Of a stretch of 64,000 nucleotides of DNA, positions 32,626 through 44,100 are shown one piece after another. Source of the stretch: Pisaster brevispinus (Eukaryota; Echinodermata; Asteroidea; Forcipulatida; Asteriidae). The DNA lies in the NCBI GenBank assembly GCA_023634235.1, contig JAMKCF010000008.1, forward strand, positions 17,357,558-17,421,557. Direction: 5' to 3'. Positions within the stretch are counted from its first letter, which is position 1, and every line of letters begins with the position of its first letter. A program made the position numbers and the translations under genes. Under the pieces are notes generated by a model. The model did no database searches. It saw nothing but the letters and a program-made list of their open reading frames with translations, and had not been told where the DNA came from.

Positions 32626-33504
32626 TTTCAAATGCTATTTTCATGACTTGGACAATATTTTACGGCAACATTTTCCCGAAGGCCTACAACTACAACAAAC
32701 TTTATAACCTCTGAGCTTTCACATTGAGACCATGGAGGAGGGAATATGTCCACTAAAGTATATGGCTAGACATGGTGAGGTCTAGCTTGCAATAGTAACA
32801 AAGGATGGAACGAAAAATGAAGTGCTAGGAACAACAAATGCATTTTGTTAAATGACGTAGACTATGGAATGGTTTTATTTTTTTCCCAGTGACCTACAAT
32901 CCTTCAATCAAATGGCACAGATCAAGTAGGGTGTTATATAATACTGGTAGCAGTAATGTGACTAATAATCAAGACATTGCCATAATAATTATTTATACAG
33001 AAAATGTATGAAGAGGACTAAAAACCACACCCTTATTTTCCTTCCTCAATTCTTGCACATACTTTAGTGTTGAGAATGGCAGGGGTGGAGATAATGGACC
33101 CTTTAATTTAAAAGATGCTGCCCATTAAGTAATAAACAAGAAAATAGGGAACCTGATAAGGGATAAAAAGGTCAATCAATGAAACTAAAGTGAGTGACAA
33201 TTAGTTGGTTATACTTTCTACAAGTAAACATAATAGAAAATGCTAAAAGGAAATGTTTTTGTTTTCAAAATGTTTACAGACAAATCCATCAAAACAAAAA
33301 TCAATATCTTATCCAACAAAAAATGACAAAATTTATTTGTTTACAAGACAATAGCATAAACTTTCTCTAATAAATACATGTATAAACTTTTTAACCAGTT
33401 TCCATATCTAGAACCCTGAAAAATGCCCCGAATAAATGTTAAAGTCCTTCTTACTGTTGAAATCAGGATTTCAAAATCAACGCTTTAGATTGTCTTTGAT
33501 TAAT

Positions 33505-33895
33505 AATAATAATAATTACTAGTTCTTATATTGTGCGTTTTACAATAATGTATCAATGCGCTTTTAGTGCCCTGGTCATTGGGTCAATAGCATTCCTTTT
33601 TAATCTTTCTCAGCTCCCTGGGGTCATTGGGTCAATAGCATTCCTTTTTAATCTTTCTCAGCTCCCTGGGGAGTATACAGCCCTGGGCTGCAGTGGCACT
33701 CCGAAGGATTTTTCAAACACAATATCAATCTCTACCCTCGCAGGTACCCATTTATACCCCTGGTTGAAGAGAAGCAATTATAGTAAAGTATCTTGCTCAA
33801 GAATACAAGTGTCATGACCGGGATTCGAACCCCCACTCCGACGACTTAACCAGAACTTGATTTCGATGCTCTAAACCACTCGGCCATGATCAAGG
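33505..33895 (-). repeat. Full-length-looking long SINE with internal 48-bp duplication
   Basis: It starts (plus strand) with (taa)n and ttcttatattgtgcg, then ccctggtcattggg, cagctccctggggagtatacagcc, ctcgcaggtacccatttatacccctgg, gaagagaagcaattata, ttgctcaagaatacaagtgtcatgaccgggattcgaaccc, and ends accactcggccatgat. Read on the minus strand this is a tRNA-Leu-like head (ATCATGGCCGAGTGGTTTAG ... GGGTTCGAATCCCGGTCATGAC), the body, then a poly(TTA) tail. The 48-bp segment at 33574 is exactly repeated from 33622. Confidence 0.8.
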
Positions 33896-33897
33896 CC

Positions 33898-34085
33898 TAA
33901 TTACGTAACGCACATAAAATTTGCTTAGCATATAGAACATTCCTGCTCAGCACCAATCAGTTACCAGCCCAAATGCCATGCAATGTACATTGCTCATGAC
34001 CGGTTCCCTGCTACTTTTTGCTAATCAATTACATTCGTTGAAGCAAACATTTTCTGCTAACAGGTTTTTTGAATGGGACCTTGCT
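33898..34085. mobile_element. Degenerate 'AATTTCAT/GCTTAGCA' MITE fragment
   Basis: Abuts the SINE and contains aaaatttgcttagcatatag, cctgctcagca, ctactttttgctaat, cattttctgctaacaggttttttgaa. These are the motifs of 5528-5820, much diverged. 34100-34600 is AT-rich with nothing I can identify. Confidence 0.45.
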
Positions 34086-34611
34086 GATAATAAATCTTAA
34101 TTACATTAAATTAACTAGCTAACTGCAATTGTTGAGTAAATAAAAAAATATATATAATTATACATCTTCTCACACAACTGTGATTTGAACAACTTTTGAC
34201 ACCGATTTAGTCACATATGTAGGAGTTGTCTGGCATCATATAAATTATCAAAAAAGACAACACAATGAACTTAAAAAGAATATTTAAAAAGAACCGTAAG
34301 GATACCTGAAACAAAGAGCTGAAAAGAAACTGTTAAGATAAACAGTTTATAAGACGGGCAAATTTAACAATGTGAAATAAGAATTTAAGACAAAGTGCAA
34401 TAACAAAGAAATTGTGAATTTAAAAAAAAGAAAACAAAGAAGAAATGTTTACTTTGAATCAGACAGCTCACTGATTAAGTTTATACCAGTAGCAATCCTC
34501 TTGAGAAATATTTCAGTCTAAGAAACTTTCAAAGTCAAGGAAATAGCATTTAAAGACCCGTGAGTCAAATAAAAACATGAGTAATAACTAGTTTTGTATA
34601 GGGCTTTATGG

Positions 34612-34700
34612 GCCTTGTCACACGAGGCAACTTTTACAGGCAACACGGAGGCAACCAACTGCAGTGCATGCTACAGGATCACTTTGGTAGCACATGAGTA
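34612..34700. mobile_element. Partial copy of the 'CCTTGTCACACGAGGCAA' MITE
   Basis: ggccttgtcacacgaggcaa, acaggcaaca, gaggcaaccaactgcagtgcatgctacaggatc (split) and tttggtagcacatgag match the left half of 43616-43836. The right half is missing. Confidence 0.65.
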
Positions 34701-34741
34701 GATAAGTGTAACTTGGTTCTTTTATGTTCATTTTATACACA

Positions 34742-34915
34742 AAACATGGAACCTATGGCTTTACGTCCAATCTGGAGGACGAAGCAATAATGGTTAAGTG
34801 TCTTGCTTAAAAAGGACACAAGTGTCAACAGCGGGACTCGAACCCAGACTCTACTGATCAGAAACACCAGAGCTTGATGAGTCCAGTGTGCTTGACCTCT
34901 CGGCCACAACACACC
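34742..34915 (-). repeat. tRNA-Leu-derived SINE, reverse copy
   Basis: The minus-strand head is ggccgagaggtcaagcacactggactcatcaagctctggtgtttctgatcagtagagtctgggttcgagtcccgctgttgac. The body is cacttaaccattattgcttcgtcc then tccagattggacgtaaagccatagg. It lies 3' of MEAK7. Confidence 0.75.
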
Positions 34916-35197
34916 AATGCTGCAACCAGAATAGTTCAGATATGGACGTGCACAAAATCCCTGACAAAATGTAGACCACATTTCGCTGTTTTTGCTATAG
35001 TATGATCACATAATTTTATGAACTTTCCACATGTTACTTGTATTTTTGTTTATTAAATTGTTGTTGTTGAAAAATACAGGATAGGAATGAATTAACTAGT
35101 CCCAAAAAACAATGATCTGGTAGGCATTTTCATGATGATATCACAAAGCCCCCTTCTATCTGGTCGGCACTTTCATGATGACATCACAAAGTGCCCT

Positions 35198-38100
35198 CTA
35201 TCTGGTCGGCATTTCGTGTATGGCTGGAATGTCGGCAGTGGGATCTTCCTCTCTGAGTCCTTCACTCTTTCTCTCTTTTCCGATCAGCTCAAGTAGAGCC
35301 TGGGCCTCGGGGTCCTTATCCAGCACACTCTTCTTTTCATCTTCGTCGTCCTCCTAAGAAGAAGAGACAGAAACCAGAAACATAAAATCTCTTTTTTAAG
35401 CACCATTCAGCAAAACAACGAAAAGGACAACTACTACTACTAGTAGTACTACCCAACTTCAAGTTCTTGTGACAGACACAGGGTTCGTACACTTATAATA
35501 GCTATAAATTCAAGGACTTTTCAAGGACTTTAAAGGTCCAGAAATCCCATTATCAAGGACCAAAATCCAGCAAATATTGATGGTTTATTTGAGACTTGTA
35601 TATAAAATGCTTGGTGTAGGGTGATTTGATTCTGTCCAATTAGTTAAAGTTTGAAGGTTGGCTGGTCACTTAAACTTAAACTTGATGAAAAAACACAACA
35701 TTACTCTGCATGATTAAATACTTTAATTACAAAAAGTGAATTTTCAAGGACTTACAAGGACCTAAGATAAATCCAAGGACTTTCAAGGCCTTGAAAAACA
35801 GATTTTCAAATTCCAGGACTTTCAAGGATTTTCAAGGACCGTACGAACCCTGCAGACAGAGAACCCAACACTACCAAAAACAACACCAATCAACCATCCT
35901 ATTTGTGGTTTCTTTGCTCGTGGTCAAAACACTACAGCCCACATTTGAACTATTAGACCTAGGTGCAGACAGAGAGCCGCCCAACACAGCAACGACCTCA
36001 CAGTAAGCCATAACTGAGGTTTCTTGGGGGACGGGGCGGACCAACAGCCCACACCTTAGCCACATTTATAGTAAACACCTAGGGACAGACAGCGAGACAA
36101 CACAAAAACAGACCAACAAGCCGACAACCCCTAACTGAGGTTTCTAGGGGAGTGGTCCGACAGCCCACACCTCAACCATATTGAAACACCTAGGGACAAA
36201 CAGAGTTCCAAACAGAGAAACAAACCAACAAACCGACCACTCTTAACTGAGGTCTTTAGGGGAGTTGTCAACCAACCTAAACTTTGACATAAAACATACT
36301 TAAAATAAAGACCGAGGGACAGACAAAAAGCCCAACACAGAAACAAACCAACAGACCAACCAACAAACACCCCAACACTCCCCCACCTTACCTGTGGTTT
36401 CTTTGGCAGTGGTCCAACAGCCCACACTTCAACTGTATCAATAGTAAAGTCCTCCTTGGATGATAACTGAGGGCTGTCATACGTGGTGCATTTAGGCCTG
36501 GCACGGCTATGCCCTTCACCAAACTCCTGATTTATCCACAGTCCAAAGTAGTCAAACTGACCACCCATACCCTGTTATTGTAAAAACAGAAGTGATTAAA
36601 AAAAAACCTCTGCAAAGCGACACTACCGTAGTTAACCATATGATTAAACAATCTTTTAAAATAATTTCACTCATCAGTATACAAAAAAAACACAACGATC
36701 TTCTGTGACAACCAACCCTGTGTATGTCTTACCAGACCATTGGGCAGTGTCTGCTGGTCAATGTTGAGATACATGTAGTGGTCATTCTGTGCGCTGGGTT
36801 CATAGATATCAACTTTGGGAGCTAGACTGAACAAGAAGCAGCTGCTAGAGCCTGAAATACCACAGGGGAAAAGCACAAACAAAAAAATCATTACAGACAT
36901 CCAAATAAATAGCAACAGTATTTAAACCATGCCTGATGTGGCAGAGGGTGTTCTCCCCCCCCCAAAAAAAATGTTCCCATACTTCAACAAACTCTTTTCC
37001 TCTTGTAATAATAATAAATAATAATAATCGATTCTTATATAGCGCTTTATCACAGCCCGAATGCCGTATCAAAGCACTTCTGACATTATTACCCCTGGTC
37101 ACTGGGCCATATATTTCATTCCTTAAACCATCTCAGCTCCCTGGGGAGTATACAGCCGGTGCTGCGAGTTTACCGCGCTCCAAGCTAATCATTCACATAA
37201 ACCATCTCTGCCCTCACAGGTACCCATTTTACCCCTGGGTGGAGAGAAGCAATTATGGTTAAGTGTCTTGCTCAAGGACACAAGTGTCACGACCGGGATT
37301 TGAACCCACATCCCGATGACTTAACCACCAGAACTTGAGTCCACGACACCCTAAAATTCTTTAAAGAATTCCTGAGACTTCCAGACCACAATGAAGACAC
37401 AATAGACCGTATTGAATATGACGTCACCATTCAAATATCTGCCCTACATTATGGCGTCTAGCGTGTGTGTGATGGTGTGCGTGCATGTGCCGTAGAAATC
37501 AAACCGGGAACGCTGCGTACTTCATTGATGTACGCGTTTAGATGCGCACACGGTTTGCCCTACAAGATGGTGACTTTCATAGCAACAAAGGGGTTATTCA
37601 ATACGGTCTATAGGAAGGGGGTACATCATGCCACATAACGAGCACCAAATGATAATAGGTTCATTGGGGTCTTATACAATGCACGTATCTACCAATAAGG
37701 TACTCAAGTTGCTGGAACAAAAAGAAATACGGTAAGCAGGTGAAGGATTTGTTAAGAAGGAACGATAATGTGAACCATCAAAATGCCATCTAGGGAAGCA
37801 CAGTATTATAATTTGCTGCTAAACCATACCATAAATACTGGCAAAATACCACTGGGAAGAAAATGCAACAAAACTTCATTACAGGCGTCTAAGTAGGTAG
37901 TAATAATATTGGATTATACAAAGAGCAGTAACTGTTAACAGTTATGTTGCCAGTATACTGTTTATCCGATTAGTGCCAGGTTACTCCGCTTATCTACAAG
38001 GGTTTAAGGTGTCTGGGGTTATAACACATGGTCCAGGGCAGACCCTGGGCTCTGGGACAATACAGCTGCAAAACTATTTTTTATTTCTATGGTTCAAGCA

Positions 38101-41100
38101 GGATTTGAAAACCAAGGATTACTTTTGGACTTCCATATTTATGACGGTTGTCCTGGAAGTCAGGGCTATAAAAAAAGGGAGGAATCTTTTGAAGCTTCTA
38201 TTGACAAAAGATGCAAACATTTTCACCAAGCGCTCAGGGAGATTTTGTACAACAATTAGGGAGATACTTAGAATTACATTCAATATAATAGAGTTTCCAT
38301 AATCAGGGAGATTGTCAAATTTGTTCATCAGAACATGGAAAGATTGGTTTATTTTCATGGAATTTTTCTGCAGAATCAGGGAGAGTTGGCATCTCTGCTA
38401 TTGATAACCTACCAACAAAGCTGGGGCCAAGTTCCCAACTCTGTGACGCGAACCCCCCAAAGACATTCCCGTCCGTGTCCCGCACCAGCACAACCGTGGG
38501 ACCCTTGTTCTTGATGTGGGACAGCAATGTGGCAAAGCTAGCACCATGGAGGTTGGAGGAGAAACAGAAACGCCACTGGTCTTGCAGGTGCCGAGGTAGA
38601 TGATGGTTGAGAATGAGGAGAGTAGGAATGTGGAGCTGGCTGCGCACTCTGCGCCAGTTGATATCCAGGCAGGCCGGTAGGCATGGCATGTGGAAAAGAA
38701 CAGATGCGTCTGACGAGTCATCAGATGATGCCGCCTAGGGGAAGGATAAGAAGATCAGTTCAACCAAAAATCATTTAAAAAGCTATTACCCAGCAGCGTT
38801 CTCCCTTAACCCTTTCGTTACCATAGGCGACTTTAGTCGACTGCACTCATACCCCCTCTTCCTTACCATTGGCGACTTTAGTCGACCAAGCTTGCACACA
38901 AAAAGGCACTCAAGCCTGAGCACAAAGGCCATTTGTAATAAAGTTGTAGTTTTGTCCATGTTCACCCTCCATACCCAAGCTTACCATCATTGGAAAGAGA
39001 GAGATCGGATCTTTCCAATGGTGGTAAAATAAAATAAGGTTGCTATTATGCAATCTCTTCAAATTGGAGTTGGAAGATCCGAAATGCCAAACACCTACGG
39101 AGCGCCATATGGTTGTGTACAAAAAAGTGTTTGGGATTACAGATTGCACCGAGGAAAGAATGACCAAGAACTTTGACATTTATTGGACCAATCTCAATGA
39201 GTTTTGGATTATATGAAAGGGAATTCAATAAGGAAGAACTTTTTTATTACTTATTTTGCTGTAAAACAATATCTTCAAGGAGATAATGGAGTTTGTAAAA
39301 GTGGCCTTTGAACGAAAGCTTTCTGTTGTACAAGAATGTGTGCTTCACGCTTGAGTGGTCAAACAAAGCGGTCACCAGCGGACGTTGTTTATGTCCAAAC
39401 AATTCGGTAACGAAAGGGTTAACAGTGGTCCGCTGGCCAAATGCCAGTTAAAACACCCAAGGACCAGTCAAAAATTCACTCCAGTGGTCTGGCTGGTAAG
39501 TTCAATGATGAAAGGAATCCCTATTTAATATGAAATATGGACCAGTGACAAAGCTGATGGACCAGTGAAATGACAAGCTAACTGGTCCTGCTGGCCGGTC
39601 ACTGAAAAAGTTATGAGCAAACCCTGCCCACTCAGTTTCCTTTGTGGTTTATTACTTGATATTTGAAATAAAAAGTCGCAGGCCCTCATCAAGATGATCC
39701 CCTGGCTGCCACTTCCCAGGTTGTATCCTAAACTTGGATGTGATCCCTGGCTATACGGCAGTTACAGGTTGAATGGCTCCCTACTGGTACCCCTGAACAA
39801 TAGGGAGACCGCCAACATTTCGGGCTAGATAGCTGGTAGAGTGCCGGCACATTGATCCGGAGGTCGCAGGTTCAAGTCCCGCTGTAGTCAATTTTTCTTT
39901 GTTCAACCCAAATCTATTTGTGCAAATTTACCAGTTATTTTTCCTCATGGTTTAAAAAAATGACATGATCTAGGCCCACTTTTATGAAGCTGCTTACCAC
40001 AAAATTCTGTGCTTACAGCGCACTGTAGAGTGCATGATTCTATGGGCCTTGAGTGCAGAACTCTGCGCAAAGCAAAATCTTGATTGAGGTACTGGTCGCG
40101 ACAATCAAAACTTTACGAAATATTGGCTGGTAGCCTAGTTTTACTTAGCAAGTTTTTTTCTTTTCTTAGCAAGTTTTTTTGGCTTATTTAGAAATTTGGG
40201 CCCCAGTGTTACACTACGGCAGTGAGACGGCAGCATGAATGAACTTACAGCGGCAGGTGTTTTAGAAGAGTCAACGAAGCAGAGATGAAACACAGCTGTG
40301 AAGACTTTCTGCATGAGTGGAGTTTGTTGAAGCCAACGCCCAAACTCATCCGTACTCACTGGTGAGGCTGTCGTCTTTCCTCCTGGGAAGTGGACATCGG
40401 AAAGTGAGTTAAGGTCAACTGAGTCTGTAATCAGTTGATTATAAATTAATTTACAGTTTCATTTGCAGTGGCTGTAATCTGGCCCATGTGTCTACTCAAA
40501 GGTATCTGTTAAAGGTTGGGGCATAGATCCGTTTTTTGTCAACGTAATGTTTATTTATAGGCAAAATAAAAGAAAGATACAATAAAAGACACATGTGAAA
40601 ATTTCAGTTGATTACAGTGCCTGCTTGTTGAGAAAACACTAGCACCTACCTTTAATGAGTGAAAGGAAGACACTGAAATACCTGAAAACTCTTACCAGCA
40701 CTAAAAATCCGCATGACCAGGTCAATGAAGTTCTGGTTGGATTCTGGTGTGCAGACTAACTCCCAATTCTTCATCTGATTACAGGTTTGTAATGCTTCTT
40801 CGTAAGACTGTAGCAAGGAGCCTATGAGCTTCAGTGGTAAAAAATAAATAAATCAATACATATTCATATGATTATTTAGGGTACACCGTGATGACGGTCC
40901 TAATGATAAACTCCAGTGGGTTGAGTCATTGCTGACCAAAAAAGGATCTGTCACTAGAACTTTAGGAGGTTAGGGCCTTGAATTTTACTGTTCCACTGGC
41001 CTGAGGCCAGTGATTTAAGTGTTACACCAGTAAACGATCCACTGGCCTGAGGCCAGTGATTTAAGTGTTACACCAGTAAACGGGACAAGTCCAATGGTCA

Positions 41101-44100
41101 TGTTTTTTTCTTTCAATTCAACATCTTTGTCTGATGAAAAGAATGATGTTCAAATGTTGAGTTTGAATCTCATAAATATTTCCAAACTCTGCTGAGTATC
41201 ACCCATAAACAGAAGGGATAAATCTTCTCTTAGTGTTTGTTCAAATAAAACAGTTTGTGTGATAAAAACTGTGTTCTCATTTTGATTCTAGTCTCTTCCC
41301 CTTTTGATTCTGATCTTGTAAATAAAATTCCTGTCCAGTAAAGATTCTGAGCTACAAGTCCTGCGGATTTGTGGATTTTTCCACCCAATTCGAGCCCTAG
41401 AGGTATGCTGAAATGATGGCATTTCCAACCTGTTAGTAACCCCTGGAGTTGGATATTTCAAGGATCATTTGGGGATCAAGGCCCAATTCCAAAGAGCTGC
41501 TTAAAACCATGTACAGACAGTTCATTTCCGAAAAATCATCCCCATATGCCCATACATTGGTGATCTTGTTATTTATTTGCCCTGTCATTTTCAGGAAATT
41601 TCAGGAACTTATTAAAAAACTAACACTGATTGTTTTACTCATTTCTCAAAAGCAAGAGCATTTCAGGCAAAAATATTTCAAGGGAAGTTTTACATCATGA
41701 CCTCCATTATACAAAAGTAATGCGCAATTTTGTAAATACTTCTTTTTCAATCTAACACCAATGCTGTGCACACCCTCTAGGCCTGTTCCTCCAAAATACA
41801 AAATAAATAAATAAAAAACACACCAAACAGAAACTAAACAAGCAAGCAAGCAAACAAACAAACAAACAAACAACAAGTAAAAATCCGTTACCTTTGATAG
41901 ATGGCCGACAGACACAGCGTTTGTCCCCTCATCAGCAAACAACGAAAACATCAATCTACTCTGTTGGTCCACAGTTCCGTTCATCAAATAACCCAACGTC
42001 GTCATAAAGGCGTTCTGAGATATTTTGATCTCGCCTGGAATGTTTTTGGCCTTCATCTCTTTGTGGAGTTGTATTACTATCGAGGATGGGAGCTTGCCCC
42101 CAATGAAGCCCTGAAAGTAGAGAAAAGAAGCAACAAATTAAGGGAGAAAACTAAAACCCATTTATTATGAAACCCTGCAACAAGTTAACTCAGAACAGCT
42201 GAACAGGGATGATATTTGACAAACGCGAACATTCCTGAAAAAATGGCATGTGGGCCTGGGTTACCCGCTTATTCTAGACCCAGAACATCCAAAGTGTTAC
42301 AATACAGGAGATTTACAGACTCTGTGTGCCACCAGAAATACAGAACTTCAGGTTTGGACACAGTGTGGACTATTTCTTTCTCCTTTTGGCGATTTCTTTA
42401 CTTGTCTCAAGAAAAATTAAAGGGTCAGGAAAATTCCTGAGAAATCACATGCCTAAACTGAGGGGAAAAAACTATAATTGTTGAAAAACAGTAGCAAAGC
42501 TGGGGTTCGTGGCACCCATGGCAAGGTTTTTTAGATGGTGCCCTTCACTTACTTTATCTCTGAGTCTTTAAAAAATAGATGAGGTAACACTAATAACGAC
42601 GACTCACACACCACTTAAAAAACATCAAACAAACACACCTTGGTCGGTTTGGCTACCCTCTTAGGCAGTACCTGGGGGTGTACATGCCCACCTTGCCCCC
42701 TGCTTCTGCCACCGTCTAAAGCCCAAGTTGTTCGAAACTGAGATTTGTATCAACTTTATGTCAATTCCGGCCTAAAACTTGTAGCCACAATTTTCAAGTC
42801 TATTGTTATGACTAAATGGTGTGTCTTGACCAAGTCGTCTTGCACACCCAGGGCTCTGGCTCTGGTGTTGTCTGTGTAGAGTCTGTTGGTTCAGGTCTGA
42901 GTCGTGACATTTTTGCCATTAACAGTTTAACTGTATTTGGCTTCCTCCTTATGATGGAATGTAAAGCCGTAGGTCCCATTTGTAAATGCACGTACAAAAA
43001 AACATTACACTCATTGTTAAGAAGAGAGGTTTGCCCCAGTGTTTCCGGTATGGTTGTCTAGAGATTGTGCAGTCATCACCTGGTAAGAGGCACTTTGCAT
43101 TGAGTTTCATAACTCATAACAGCTCTGTATAATAAAAAGAAAAATCTATTTCAAGCCAATATGGCTCACCAGGCTGGTGTTATCTGGTGTCATTAAATGA
43201 CTTGGAATATTTCTATTCCCCGTGGACAGGATGCCAGTCCATCCCAGGTTACTCCCCAACTCTTGCCATTACCCATTTGAACTCCTGGGTGGAGAGAAGC
43301 AATTAGGATTAAAGTGCCAGGCTCAAGGACACAAGTGTCCGACCGACTTATGCCAGGGTTCAAACACACATTCTGTAAATCACAAAAATTGAGTATGCCA
43401 GCGTAGACCCCTCAGCCATGACAACCACGACTAAATCATTGAGATACATAGTACAGGGTTTAGCAGGACCAGTTAGCTTGCCATTTCACTGGTCAATCAC
43501 CTTTTCCACTGGTCCATATTTTTGTCAACACTGAACTAGCCAGTCAGACCGCTTCGAGTGAATGTTGACTGGTCATCTGGTGTTTCAACTGGCGCATTTG
43601 GCCAGGGGACTACTGTTAGAGCCTTGTCACACGAGGCAATTTTTCCAGGCAACTTTGAGGCAACCAAGTGCAGTGCATGCTACAGGACCTTTTTGGTAGC
43701 ACAGGAGTCATTTTTCAAACAATGTCTTATGATCCCCAAGAAAAATATATGAACATTGAAATGTGAATGCCTTTTCTTCATGGAGATTGCCTGGAGCTGG
43801 TTGCCTGTAAATTGCCTCGTGTGACATGGCCCTTAAGGTGAGAACTCTGCAAGTGTAGATAAACTATAAAGTGCCATCACAAACTATACATGCGATCAGC
43901 AACATGACATAAAGTATTGGGATCTCGTGTCTCCTAACCTGAAGCTGTGGCAGGGTGAAACCATCTTCCACCTTGTTAGGTTGACATATTTTCTTGAAGG
44001 TTTGGCTGAGTTCTTCAACTTCATGCTCCGAGAAGAGACTTGACGACCCCTTCCCAGGAGTCCCTTTCACTTCCTGGTCTACGGCTGAGCTGGGCGACTG

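Noticed and set aside
13477..39915. SINE heads as functional tRNA genes
   Set aside because: A and B boxes are present, but stems are broken and each is followed by the same SINE body and tail.
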